A DNA stretch of 64,000 bases from Thiomicrorhabdus cannonii (GTDB lineage Bacteria; Pseudomonadota; Gammaproteobacteria; Thiomicrospirales; Thiomicrospiraceae): assembly GCF_013391695.1 (NCBI RefSeq), contig NZ_JACBGH010000009.1, positions 1 to 64,000 of the forward strand, read 5' to 3'. This document shows positions 1 to 10,884 of the stretch, one piece after another. The notes beneath the pieces are model-generated. The model worked only from the letters and a program-made list of their open reading frames with translations. It was not told where the DNA came from and did no database searches. Positions within the stretch are counted from its first letter, which is position 1, and each line of letters begins with the position of its first letter. The position numbers and the translations under genes are program-made.

Positions 1-96
1 GACTATATTGAGTACTATAATCACAAACGCATCAAGCAGAAACTCAAAGGCCTGAGTCCGATAGAGTATCGAAATCAGGCCTTGGGTACCGCTTAA
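1..96 (+). CDS. IS3-family transposase OrfB, C-terminal fragment (runs off the window)
   Basis: Frame 1 from the first base reads through 31 codons to a TAA. The peptide contains [14 protein letters not shown] followed by GLSPIEYR, the typical end of the rve integrase domain in IS3/IS150-type transposases (N-H-K-R-x-x then G-x-x-P-x-x-Y/F). Only the tail is visible; the catalytic DDE residues would lie upstream of the window. The family is clear, but whether the complete element is intact cannot be judged here. Confidence 0.85.
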   Translation, partial: DYIEYYNHKRIKQKLKGLSPIEYRNQALGTA

Positions 97-102
97 CTAA
101 AA

Positions 103-127
103 TGTCCAAGTTTTTGGGGTCACTTCA
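103..127 (+). mobile_element. Right terminal inverted repeat of the IS3-family element
   Basis: Just after the transposase stop comes TGTCCAAGTTTTTGGGGTCA followed by CTTCA. This resembles the right end of IS150-group IS3 elements, which end in CA and match a left end starting TGAAGTGACCCC. The left end lies outside the window, so the exact boundary and target duplication are inferred. The element ends about 50 bp beyond the 3' end of argJ. Confidence 0.65.
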
Positions 128-178
128 AAATCCGGTTTTTTTTATCTTTGCGTAACTGCGCCAATTAACTGCGGTCAA

Positions 179-1387
179 TCAACTACGATATTCGGCATTA
201 ATCTTCACATAGTCAAACGAGAAATCCGTGGTCCAGACCGTCTCTTTGGCCTCACCGCGGTGCAACTTGATCAGGATATTAATATCCGTTTGCTTCATCA
301 CCGCCGCGCCCTGCTCTTCGGTATAAGAAGCCGCACGCCCGCCTTTTTCAACGATACAGACATCGTCCAGATAGATTTCAATCGCGTTGATATCCAAGTT
401 TTCCAAGCCTGCACGACCTACCGCCGCCAGAATACGCCCCCAGTTGGCATCCGACGCGAATAGCGCGGTCTTAACCAGCGGCGACAACGCCACCGCATGC
501 GCTACCTGCAAACACTCTTTCTCGTTGTTGCCACCCTCGACGATGACACTCACAAACTTGGTCGCACCTTCACCGTCACGCACAATCATCTGCGCCAAGG
601 CGATCATCATCTCGGTGACTTCCGCGGCGAATTGCTGGTACTCGGCAGAGTCGACCGAATCGATCACCGGCATGTCCGCCTGTTGCGTGGCGGTCAAGGT
701 ACAGGCATCGTTGGTGGAGGTGTCGCCATCCACCGTAATACGGTTAAAGGAGACCTTGACCGCGTCGCTCAAACACTGCTGCAGACAGGCCTGGGTGATC
801 TTGGCATCGGTTGCCGCAAAGCCAAGCATGGTCGCCATATTCGGGTGAATCATCCCCGACCCCTTGGCAATGCCGGTCAGCGTAATACTGCTGTTGCCGA
901 TCTGCACGGTTTTGCTGTAGGTTTTAGGCACGGTATCAGTGGTCATAATCCCCGCACAGGCCCCCTCCCAACCGGTAATGCTCAAACCGGCAGAGGCTTC
1001 GGCAATCCCCAGCTGCATTTTTTCCATCGGCAGGTTCTGGCCAATCACGCCGGTCGAAAACGGCAGGACTTCCTGGGCGCTGCAGCCCAGCTCATCCGCC
1101 ACCCACTGGCAGGTCTGCAAGGCATCCTTCAACCCCTGCTCACCGGTACCGGCGTTGGCGTTACCGCTATTGATCAGCAAAGCACGCGGCATCTGTTTTT
1201 GCAGATGCTGCTTGGCGACCGTGACCGGTGCCGCACAAAAGGCGTTCAACGTAAACGTAGCGGCGGTAACGGCTTCCGGCACCATTTCAATCACCACCAG
1301 ATCGGTCTTGCCGTTCTTTTTGATTTTGGCCTGGGTGGAACCCAAATAGAAACCGGCAATCGGATGCATAGAGCTTTGCTGTGACAT
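179..1387 (-). CDS. argJ: Bifunctional glutamate N-acetyltransferase / ornithine acetyltransferase ArgJ
   Basis: ArgJ moves the acetyl group from N-acetylornithine to glutamate in the cyclic arginine pathway; bifunctional forms also use acetyl-CoA. The 402-residue product has the usual length. It carries the self-cleavage motif KGSGMIHPNMATML, with the nucleophilic Thr near residue 186, where the precursor splits into alpha and beta chains. Two ATGs are adjacent; AAGGA lies at better spacing before the second, which I chose. It lies downstream of secA on the same strand after a hairpin, as in Pseudomonas (argJ next to secA). Whether it is mono- or bifunctional cannot be read from the sequence. 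Confidence 0.95.
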   Translation of the reverse strand: MSQQSSMHPIAGFYLGSTQAKIKKNGKTDLVVIEMVPEAVTAATFTLNAFCAAPVTVAKQHLQKQMPRALLINSGNANAGTGEQGLKDALQTCQWVADELGCSAQEVLPFSTGVIGQNLPMEKMQLGIAEASAGLSITGWEGACAGIMTTDTVPKTYSKTVQIGNSSITLTGIAKGSGMIHPNMATMLGFAATDAKITQACLQQCLSDAVKVSFNRITVDGDTSTNDACTLTATQQADMPVIDSVDSAEYQQFAAEVTEMMIALAQMIVRDGEGATKFVSVIVEGGNNEKECLQVAHAVALSPLVKTALFASDANWGRILAAVGRAGLENLDINAIEIYLDDVCIVEKGGRAASYTEEQGAAVMKQTDINILIKLHRGEAKETVWTTDFSFDYVKINAEYRS

Positions 1388-1468
1388 CATTATTCCTTAA
1401 TTAAAGGGTGAGTTTGATTAGATTGTTTTTGCGCATCATATCGCGAATTGCAACGCCAGAAAATACAA

Positions 1469-1488
1469 AGCCCACAAAAATGTGGGCT
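1469..1488 (-). terminator. Hairpin terminator after secA
   Basis: AGCCCACA and TGTGGGCT form a perfect 8-bp stem with an A/T loop. Read on the minus strand it is followed by TTTGTATTTT, a weak U-tract, in the gap between secA and argJ. Confidence 0.6.
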
Positions 1489-1517
1489 TGGAAGCATTAA
1501 CGGCACCTAAAGTTTAC

Positions 1518-4253
<2,736 letters not shown>

Positions 4254-4366
4254 GTGCACAGGTTCCGCTCTAAACTACGGCCAGATACAACGTTAAAGGC
4301 TGCCTGGCATGGGTAATAATGCTGTAAAATGGGAGCCATTCTACCACATCTGTTTGATGTCATATT

Positions 4367-4801
4367 ATGAAAGCCTTATTAAATAAACAAAGCGCGACGT
4401 TAGCAAATTTAATCGAAGAAGCCCAACTCTACCAGGCGCTTTTGCAGGTCGGCCAGGAAGCCTTGCCCGAGGTTCTCAAGCCGCATCTGGTTGGCGTGGG
4501 GTTCGAGCAGAACACTCTGATCCTGCAGATCGACGATAATCTGTGGAGCACCCAGCTGCGCTTTTTTGAACCGAACGTGCTGGCGATCTATCAGCAGCAT
4601 TTTCCGCACTTGCGGTTACAGCGCACGCAGATACGGGTGCTGCCGATCAGCGAACCGCCCAGACCCAAACGCGCCGTGGCCACCACCCCTTCGGCGCAGG
4701 ACGCCGAACAGATGCAGGCGATTGCCAGCGAAATCAAATCGCCGGGACTGAAAAAAGCCTTGGAACGTCTTAGTCAGCGCGCCGAACCCGCTTCGGAATA
4801 A
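4367..4801 (+). CDS. dciA: DciA-family (DUF721) replicative helicase loader/operator
   Basis: This 144-residue protein has the DUF721 fold signature in its first 100 residues: a short helical start, then LVGVGFEQNTLILQIDDNLW and LRFFEPNVLAIYQQ. A basic, disordered tail follows. DciA proteins recruit or regulate the replicative helicase DnaB in bacteria that lack DnaC/DnaI loaders. The position between lpxC and secA is the same as in Pseudomonas, which strengthens the call. Its presence suggests this organism loads DnaB by the DciA route. It is divergent from secA and convergent with lpxC, separated from the latter by a symmetrical hairpin. Confidence 0.88.
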   Translation: MKALLNKQSATLANLIEEAQLYQALLQVGQEALPEVLKPHLVGVGFEQNTLILQIDDNLWSTQLRFFEPNVLAIYQQHFPHLRLQRTQIRVLPISEPPRPKRAVATTPSAQDAEQMQAIASEIKSPGLKKALERLSQRAEPASE

Positions 4802-4820
4802 GTGCTCATTTTCAGGCCGT

Positions 4821-4840
4821 AAAAACTCAACAGGCCGGGT
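4821..4840 (+). repeat. Dispersed motif copy 1
   Basis: Perfect AACAGGCCGGGT with the AAAAACTC flank; left arm of the dciA/lpxC terminator. Confidence 0.9.
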
Positions 4841-4850
4841 AAGCGAACCT

Positions 4851-4870
4851 ACCCGGCCTGTTCAGTTTTT
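4851..4870 (-). repeat. Dispersed motif copy 2
   Basis: Perfect core in reverse orientation with the AAAAACTG flank; right arm of the dciA/lpxC terminator. Confidence 0.9.
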
Positions 4871-4891
4871 TCTGGGCGTTTTCCGAAAACC

Positions 4892-5839
4892 TCAGGAAAC
4901 GATCTTGCTGCTGCCGTATTGAATCGGCGCCGGCGCCTTGTCGAAGGTCACAATCTCAAACGCTTCAGGATGCGCCTGCAAGGCACGTAACAACTGGTTG
5001 TTCAACGCATGGCCGGACTTGTGCGCGGTGAACTCACCGATAATCGGATGGCCGATCATATACAAATCCCCCACCGCGTCGAGAATCTTGTGGCGCACAA
5101 ACTCATCCTTGTTGCGCAAGCCCCCGGCGTTCATGACCCCTTTCTCATCCAAACCGATGGCGTTGTCAAGGCTCGCACCCAAGGCCAGATTCTTCTGACG
5201 CAGCATCTCCATGTCTTTCATAAAACCAAAGGTACGCGCGCGGCTGACCTCTTTGAAATAAGAGGTCGAGGAGAATTCCAGGGTCATTTTTTCCGCCGTG
5301 GCGTTAAAAGCCGGATGGTCGAAATCGATCGAGAAATTCAATCTGAAACCGTTGTAGGGATGGAACTCCGCCCAGCCGCCCTTGTCGTTCTCGACGCGGA
5401 CGTTCTCCAGAATGCGGATAAACGCTTTCGGTTTGTCCTGAATCTGGATGCCAGCGGATTGCAACAGGAAGATAAAATGCGACGAACTGCCGTCCATGAT
5501 CGGCACCTCATCCGAAGTGATATCGATATAGAGGTTGTCGATCCCCACGCCGGCCAAGGCCGACATCAAATGTTCGATCGTGGCGATTTTGATGCGCTCG
5601 CCGCGTTCTTCGTTGACAATCGTGGTACACAGCGTGGTTTCGCCGACGATTTCCGGGGTGACTTTGAATTCGACCACCGGCTCGACATCGATGCGGCGGA
5701 AGACGATACCGGTATCGACCGGTGCCGGACGCAAGGTCATAATCGATTCATGCCCGGTATGCAGGCCGATGCCTTTGGCTTTGATAGGGTTCGCGAGGGT
5801 TCTTTGATTCACTGACAACTCTGATACATAAGGCTTCAT
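4892..5839 (-). CDS. lpxC: UDP-3-O-acyl-N-acetylglucosamine deacetylase LpxC
   Basis: LpxC is the zinc enzyme of the first committed step of lipid A synthesis. The 315-residue product has zinc-ligand motifs EHLMSA (His about 90) and RHKILDAVGD (His about 250, Asp about 254), plus SGHALNN with the catalytic His. The open frame extends 12 codons further upstream. I chose the ATG giving MKPYVSEL; a GTG ten codons inside (VNQRTLANPI) matches the usual enteric start better and is possible. Shine-Dalgarno signals are weak for both. In most relatives ftsZ directly precedes lpxC; here ftsA does. Confidence 0.95.
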   Translation of the reverse strand: MKPYVSELSVNQRTLANPIKAKGIGLHTGHESIMTLRPAPVDTGIVFRRIDVEPVVEFKVTPEIVGETTLCTTIVNEERGERIKIATIEHLMSALAGVGIDNLYIDITSDEVPIMDGSSSHFIFLLQSAGIQIQDKPKAFIRILENVRVENDKGGWAEFHPYNGFRLNFSIDFDHPAFNATAEKMTLEFSSTSYFKEVSRARTFGFMKDMEMLRQKNLALGASLDNAIGLDEKGVMNAGGLRNKDEFVRHKILDAVGDLYMIGHPIIGEFTAHKSGHALNNQLLRALQAHPEAFEIVTFDKAPAPIQYGSSKIVS

Positions 5840-5875
5840 TCGGCAAAACGGAATGCAGCGCAAAAAAATTTTCAA

Positions 5876-5991
5876 AATTTTAACACAATTGTCATTCGCG
5901 CCATCATGAAATTAGCCAACGAATTCAACGTGCTCACCGCCGTGGCGAGCAACCTAGGCATCTTTACGCATCAACCAAGAATACAGAAGGA
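5876..5991. other. Gap between ftsA and lpxC where ftsZ is normally found
   Basis: This 116-bp gap holds no ftsZ remnant that I can recognise. It contains an imperfect hairpin (GTGCTCACC against GGCGAGCAAC) without a U-tract, and a 29-codon plus-strand frame from 5906 that I do not believe is a gene. ftsZ is intact elsewhere, at 37464-38711. Confidence 0.6.
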
Positions 5992-7239
5992 TTAAAAACT
6001 CTTTTTAAACCAGTTCTTCATGCGGTTGAAAATATCCTCGGCGCCGACCGAACCGCGCGCGCCCTTCTCTTCAAAGGCCGCTTCGCCGATATGCTCCTTG
6101 GCGTACATCAACAAACCCACGGTGGTCGCATAGGACGGGCTGCCCACCTCATCGGTCAGTCCGGTCACGCCTTGCGGATAGCCCAGACGCACCGGCATAT
6201 GGAAGACCTCTTCGGCCAACTCCACCGCGCCTTCCACCAGGGAGCTGCCGCCGGTCAGCACCACGCCGGCTGCCAACACATCCTCAAAACCGGAACGGCG
6301 CAATTCCGCCTGAATCAGCTGGAAAAGCTCCTCATAACGCGGTTCGATGACTTCCACCAAAGTGCGGCGTGACAGACAACGCGCCGGACGGTCGCCGACA
6401 CTCGGCACCTCGATCTCTTCGTCCTGATTGATCAGCTGCGGCAAGGCGCAGGCATACTGACGTTTAATGTTTTCCGCCGCCTGAGTCGGCGTGCGCAAGG
6501 CTACCGCAATATCGTTGGTGACCTGATCGCCGGCCACCGAAATCACCGCCGTGTGGCGAATCGCACCGTTGTGGAAAATGGCGATATCCGTCGTGCCGCC
6601 GCCGATATCCACCAGGCAGACGCCGAGTTCTTTTTCGTCTTCGGACAATACCGCTTCGCTGGAGGCGAGCTGTTCGAGAATGATGTCGGCCACACCCAGA
6701 TTGCAGCGCTCCACACATTTGATGATATTCTGCGCCGCACTGACCGACGCGGTGACCATATGCACTTTGGCTTCGAGACGCACGCCGGACATGCCGATCG
6801 GCTCGCGGATACCGCCCTGATTATCGATCATATATTCCTGAGCGAGAATATGCAGGACGCGCTGGTCGCCCGGAATGGCGATCGTCTTGGCCGCGTCCAT
6901 GACGCGTTCGATATCGTCCGGCTGCACATCCTGATTGCGGATCGCGACCATGCCCATCGAGTTGAAACTTTTGATATGGCTGCCGGCAATGCCCACATAG
7001 ACCGATTCGGCGGTAAAGCCGGACATGCGTTCAGCCTCGTCGATGGCGCGCTGAATCGACTCCACCGTGGCGTCGATATTGACCACCACGCCTTTCTTCA
7101 AGCCGCGTGACGGGTAAGTGCCCATGCCCACCACTTCAATTTCACCATCCGGTTTGATTTTGCCGATAATGGCCGCGATTTTCGACGTGCCGATATCCAA
7201 ACCTACGACTGTATTTGAAGCTTGCTGTTTACGAGCCAT
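5992..7239 (-). CDS. ftsA: Cell division protein FtsA
   Basis: FtsA is the actin-like ATPase that anchors FtsZ to the membrane and recruits the divisome. At 415 residues it is normal length. The phosphate-binding loops VGLDIGTSKIAAIIG (near the N terminus) and LVDIGGGTTDIA (about residue 210) are present. The C terminus ends in a basic amphipathic stretch, FNRMKNWFKKSF, the membrane-targeting helix. It follows ftsQ by 55 bp on the same strand. Unusually, no ftsZ follows. Confidence 0.97.
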   Translation of the reverse strand: MARKQQASNTVVGLDIGTSKIAAIIGKIKPDGEIEVVGMGTYPSRGLKKGVVVNIDATVESIQRAIDEAERMSGFTAESVYVGIAGSHIKSFNSMGMVAIRNQDVQPDDIERVMDAAKTIAIPGDQRVLHILAQEYMIDNQGGIREPIGMSGVRLEAKVHMVTASVSAAQNIIKCVERCNLGVADIILEQLASSEAVLSEDEKELGVCLVDIGGGTTDIAIFHNGAIRHTAVISVAGDQVTNDIAVALRTPTQAAENIKRQYACALPQLINQDEEIEVPSVGDRPARCLSRRTLVEVIEPRYEELFQLIQAELRRSGFEDVLAAGVVLTGGSSLVEGAVELAEEVFHMPVRLGYPQGVTGLTDEVGSPSYATTVGLLMYAKEHIGEAAFEEKGARGSVGAEDIFNRMKNWFKKSF

Positions 7240-7294
7240 GTTTTACTTTACCCTTACCACTTAAACGTTCTCTGAACGGAACGATTGCTAAATT

Positions 7295-8002
7295 TTATTG
7301 CTTGACGGCGGCTGCGCTGCCGCGTTTTACGGAAAAACCATTACTATAGCGTAAATCAAAAACCTGCGCTGAATTTCTAAGCGAATCCTGAAGTTGGCCG
7401 TAACTGGCGATAAAGCGCTGCAACTTGTGCGCCTCATCGCGGCGATCCAAAATGAGGCGTATGCCGTTGGCCATGTCGACCTCCCAAACGCCGTTGGCCG
7501 CTTCGCGCAGCCGGGCGACCGTCCAATCGAGCGGTTTGAGCGCCTGCTGAAACTGCGCCAGTTTAAGCAACAGAACCGCGGCGTTTTCCAAGCGGCCATC
7601 CAACCGGACAAACTGCTCGAAGCCCTTGATGCTGCGCGGAAAAAAGACTTCCCCGTGCTGATTGACCAGACCGTCTTCACCCCAGCGCGCCACGGGTTGC
7701 TGCTCGATCAGCGTGATCTTCAGCTGGTCGGGCCAGCTGCGTTTGACCACCGCCTGACTGACCCAATCCAGGCGTTGCAGATCGGCCTGAATCTTGTTGA
7801 GCTCCACTCCCCAGAAAGAGGCGCCAAGATAAGGCTGCATCACGGCATCTATCTCGGCCTGCGTCAACTGCTTGAGCGGCTGCATCAAGCGGTAGTCGTC
7901 AATCGGGCGCTGGCTGCTGGTTTCCCATTTATAGCCCAGCCAGCCCAAGACGCCGATTGAGAGCAAAACCAAGAGAAGCAATGCCGGTTTACGCAACGTC
8001 AT
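7295..8002 (-). CDS. ftsQ: Cell division protein FtsQ
   Basis: FtsQ is a bitopic divisome scaffold linking FtsB/FtsL to the cytoplasmic assembly. The 235-residue protein has a single N-terminal membrane segment (about residues 6-24) and a periplasmic POTRA-like region, ending in an FtsQ/DivIB domain (for example KRSWPDQLKITLIEQQPVARW). A copy of the dispersed 12-bp motif lies 2 bp upstream of the start codon, occupying the ribosome-binding region, so translation may rely on its GGCCGGG or on coupling to ddl. Confidence 0.93.
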   Translation of the reverse strand: MTLRKPALLLLVLLSIGVLGWLGYKWETSSQRPIDDYRLMQPLKQLTQAEIDAVMQPYLGASFWGVELNKIQADLQRLDWVSQAVVKRSWPDQLKITLIEQQPVARWGEDGLVNQHGEVFFPRSIKGFEQFVRLDGRLENAAVLLLKLAQFQQALKPLDWTVARLREAANGVWEVDMANGIRLILDRRDEAHKLQRFIASYGQLQDSLRNSAQVFDLRYSNGFSVKRGSAAAVKQ

Positions 8003-8004
8003 AG

Positions 8005-8024
8005 ACCCGGCCTGTTGAGTTTTT
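8005..8024 (-). repeat. Dispersed motif copy 3
   Basis: Perfect core with the AAAAACTC flank, in the ddl-ftsQ gap, directly upstream of the ftsQ start. Confidence 0.9.
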
Positions 8025-8059
8025 AAAACCCACTTTTTGCGTCATATAATCAGGCTGCC

Positions 8060-8965
8060 TTAAAGCGTGGTGGAAAGAATATCCACCACCAACTGCTCGA
8101 ATGAGCGCCCCGCTACCTTGGCGGCCATCGGCACCAGACTGTGGTCGGTCATGCCCGGCACGGAGTTCAGCTCAATCAACCAAGGGTTCTGCTGTTCATC
8201 AAGCATCACATCGATGCGTCCCCAGGTGCGCGCACCGACCACTTCAAAAGCCTGCAGCGCAAGTGCTTGGATTTTCTGCTCGACCTCGGCCGGCAAACCG
8301 CAAGGGCAGATGTATTGGGTGTCGTTGGACTGGTATTTGGCTTCAAAATCGTAGAAGGCGTGCGAGGTTTTCAGCTGAATCAGCGGCAAAGCCTCACCGT
8401 TCAAGACCCCGGCGGTATATTCCGAACCGGTAATCCAGCGCTCGATCAGCACTTCGCTGTCATATTGCTCGGCAAACGCCACCGCGTCAGCCAGGTCGGC
8501 CAGATTATCCACCTTGCGCATGCCGATACTGGAGCCTTCATGGCACGGTTTGACAATCACCGGAAAGGGGATTGAAAACGCCGCCTTGTCAAACGGACGG
8601 TTGGCCGAAACCTGCACAAAATCCGGGGTCGGCAGACCCGCGCCGCGCCACAACCATTTGGTGCGCAACTTATCCATGGCAATCGCCGAGGCCGCCATAC
8701 CGCTGCCGGTATAGGGCAGGCCCAAATCCTCCAGAACCGCCTGCACGGTACCATCCTCGCCCCAGCGGCCGTGCAAGGCGATAAAGGCGCGGTCGTATTC
8801 TCGGGCAACGGCTTGCAAATCCGCCAGAGTCGCGACATCGCAGCCAATGGCATCCACACCGGCGTTTTGCAGGGCCTGCGTCACCGCACGTCCGCTTTTC
8901 AGTGAAATTTCTCTTTCCGCCGCTTTACCGCCCATCAGCACGGCGACTTTACCGAACGCCTTCAC
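8060..8965 (-). CDS. ddl: D-alanine--D-alanine ligase
   Basis: This ATP-grasp enzyme makes the D-Ala-D-Ala dipeptide for peptidoglycan. The 301-residue protein is DdlB-sized. It shows HGRWGEDG near residue 65, the ATP-grasp strand VIVKPCHEGSSIGM, and the metal-binding end ELNSVPGMTDHSL. It overlaps the end of murC by 4 bp (ATGA type), so translation is probably coupled. Confidence 0.96.
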   Translation of the reverse strand: MKAFGKVAVLMGGKAAEREISLKSGRAVTQALQNAGVDAIGCDVATLADLQAVAREYDRAFIALHGRWGEDGTVQAVLEDLGLPYTGSGMAASAIAMDKLRTKWLWRGAGLPTPDFVQVSANRPFDKAAFSIPFPVIVKPCHEGSSIGMRKVDNLADLADAVAFAEQYDSEVLIERWITGSEYTAGVLNGEALPLIQLKTSHAFYDFEAKYQSNDTQYICPCGLPAEVEQKIQALALQAFEVVGARTWGRIDVMLDEQQNPWLIELNSVPGMTDHSLVPMAAKVAGRSFEQLVVDILSTTL

Positions 8966-10356
8966 GCCTTGTCTCCTTCATTCTGCTGCCACTGCTTGGC
9001 CAATTGACCGATACTGCCCGCGCCCATGACCAGCAAAACATCGTCGTCCTGCAACACCTCTTCGGCCACGGTTTCCAGTTGTTCCAAATCTTCCGCATAA
9101 ACCCCCTGATGCGCGCCACGCAGACGCATGGATTGCAGCAGCGCCTTGGCGTCAAACCCGGGAATCGGCGTTTCACCCGCCGCGTAAACCTCGGTCAGAA
9201 TGACCACATCGGGCTCCAATAACGCCTGCACAAACTCGTCGAACAGATCGCGGGTACGCGAATAACGGTGCGGCTGAAACACCAGCACCAGACGTTTGCC
9301 CGGAAAAGCGTCGCGTGCGGTCGAAATCGTGGCCGCCAACTCGGTCGGATGGTGGCCGTAATCATCCACCAAGGTCACATTGCGGCCGCCGACCAGACGC
9401 TGCGGATAGACCTCAAAACGACGCCCCACGCCGCCGAAACCGGCCAGGGCCTGCTGAATCGCCTCCACCGGAACATTCAATTCCAAACCGATGGCAATCG
9501 CCGCCAAGGCATTCTGCACATTGTGGCGGCCCGGCAGATTCAAGGTCACCTCGAAACTCTGCTCGCGCCCCACCAACACCTGAAAGCGGGTCTGCAAACC
9601 CATTGACTGCACATTGATGGCGCGCACGTCCGCGGCTTCATCAAAACCGTAGGTCATGAGCTTGCGCGTCAAGCGCGGCAGCATTTTGCGGATATTGGCA
9701 TCGTCCAGGCAGAGAATCGCCAGCCCGTAGAACGGCAGACGGTGAATGAATTCGACAAAGGTGTTTTCCAGATTCTGGTAGTCACCCTGATAGGTTTCCA
9801 TATGGTCTTCGTCGATATTGGTGACGACGGACACCATCGGCGACAGATGCAGGAAAGAGGCATCCGATTCGTCTGCCTCGGCCACCAGATAATTGCTCGA
9901 CCCCAAACGTGCATTGGAACCGACCTGATTGAGTTTGCCGCCGATCACGAACGTCGGGTCCAAACCACCCTGCGTCAGCACCGCGGCCGTCAGGCTGGTG
10001 GTGGTGGTTTTGCCGTGGGTGCCGGCAATGGCGATACCGAAACGCATGCGCATCAGTTCGGCCAGCATTTCGGCGCGCGGAATCACCGGAATGCGCATCT
10101 CTTTGGCCCAGGCAATTTCGGAATTGTTTTTGGGAATGGCGGTGGAAACCACAACGACATCGGCGTTTTTGACATGCTCCGCTTCGTGCCCCAACTGAAT
10201 CAAGGCACCCTGCTCCTGCAAACGGGCAACCGTCGGATTATGTTTCAAATCCGAACCGCTGACGGTATACCCCAAGTTTAAACAGACCTCTGCGATGCCG
10301 GCCATACCGACACCGCCAATACCGATAAAGTGAATCTGTTTAACCTTTTCTTTCAT
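8962..10356 (-). CDS. murC: UDP-N-acetylmuramate--L-alanine ligase MurC
   Basis: MurC adds L-Ala to UDP-MurNAc, the first Mur ligase step. The 464-residue protein has an N-terminal Rossmann motif (FIGIGGVGMAGIAEV), the Mur ATP loop AGTHGKTTTTSL and the central DEDHMETY motif. It is the first dcw gene downstream of the foreign block that separates it from murG. An AAGG-containing leader precedes the ATG. Confidence 0.97.
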   Translation of the reverse strand: MKEKVKQIHFIGIGGVGMAGIAEVCLNLGYTVSGSDLKHNPTVARLQEQGALIQLGHEAEHVKNADVVVVSTAIPKNNSEIAWAKEMRIPVIPRAEMLAELMRMRFGIAIAGTHGKTTTTSLTAAVLTQGGLDPTFVIGGKLNQVGSNARLGSSNYLVAEADESDASFLHLSPMVSVVTNIDEDHMETYQGDYQNLENTFVEFIHRLPFYGLAILCLDDANIRKMLPRLTRKLMTYGFDEAADVRAINVQSMGLQTRFQVLVGREQSFEVTLNLPGRHNVQNALAAIAIGLELNVPVEAIQQALAGFGGVGRRFEVYPQRLVGGRNVTLVDDYGHHPTELAATISTARDAFPGKRLVLVFQPHRYSRTRDLFDEFVQALLEPDVVILTEVYAAGETPIPGFDAKALLQSMRLRGAHQGVYAEDLEQLETVAEEVLQDDDVLLVMGAGSIGQLAKQWQQNEGDKA

Positions 10357-10462
10357 AATCCGCCTTTAACATTCATCGCGGCCTGCGCTCCAATAGCCCG
10401 CCACGCCGCTTAGTATATTTTGGCAATATGATACCTTGGATTGGAGCAAATCGGGGGCAATC

Positions 10463-10804
10463 TTATTGCAATTTTGAGGTGTCCGCAGAGGCGGAATCAA
10501 AAGTGGACAGGCCGGGTGCCTCGACGGGTTCGGGAATCACCCAGAAATACTGGGCGAGAATCGCGGCCAACTCGGAGGGTTTATGCAAAGGATCGGTGAT
10601 TTCAAAATGATTGAGCATGGCGCCTTGCAGCACGCCCTTTTCAAGCGCCTCGTCTATCAGACGCAAAACGAGCTCCGCCGACTCCCCTTGCAACACCCCG
10701 GCTTCGGGATTCCACCACAGGAGCATTTCGGAAAATTCAGTTTGATGGGACACCAGCGGAATCAGCTCGAGCCGAATCCACTGTAGAGGAGTTGAAGAGG
10801 TCAT
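10463..10804 (-). CDS. Hypothetical 113-residue protein between sufS and murC
   Basis: I do not recognise this family. It is acidic and hydrophobic in parts (MLLWWNPEAGVLQGESAELV; ILAQYFWVIPEP), with no signal peptide or membrane segment. The C terminus is low-complexity, rich in Ser, Thr and Asp. It is on the suf strand, 80 bp after sufS, so it may be the last gene of that transcript. A copy of the dispersed motif (11 of 12 bp) lies within its 3' part and encodes APGLST. Codon use looks like that of its neighbours, so it is probably real. Confidence 0.6.
   Translation of the reverse strand: MTSSTPLQWIRLELIPLVSHQTEFSEMLLWWNPEAGVLQGESAELVLRLIDEALEKGVLQGAMLNHFEITDPLHKPSELAAILAQYFWVIPEPVEAPGLSTFDSASADTSKLQ
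10507..10517 (+). repeat. Dispersed motif copy 4 (11 of 12 bases)
   Basis: ACAGGCCGGGT inside the 113-residue hypothetical gene, preceded by AAAAGTGG rather than AAAACTCA. Confidence 0.7.
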
Positions 10805-10884
10805 AGAGTGCCTAGGTCGTAATAAAGAGGAAAAGCGTAGGTTCCTACTTTACTCCTAAACACCTCTAAAAGCACCCCGCAAAG

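Larger units (their letters stand above)
4821..4870. terminator. Bidirectional terminator built from two inverted copies of the dispersed 12-bp motif
   Basis: Between convergent dciA and lpxC, AACTCAACAGGCCGGGT is followed 10 bp later by its reverse, ACCCGGCCTGTTCAGTTTTTT. The stem is about 17 bp, with an A-run on one side and a T-run on the other, so it can terminate from both directions. The same 12-mer recurs singly throughout the window. Paired uptake sequences act as terminators in just this way in Neisseria. Confidence 0.9.

Noticed and set aside
5906-5995. 29-codon plus-strand frame in the ftsA-lpxC gap
   Set aside because: No ribosome-binding site and overlaps the ftsA end; not an ftsZ remnant.
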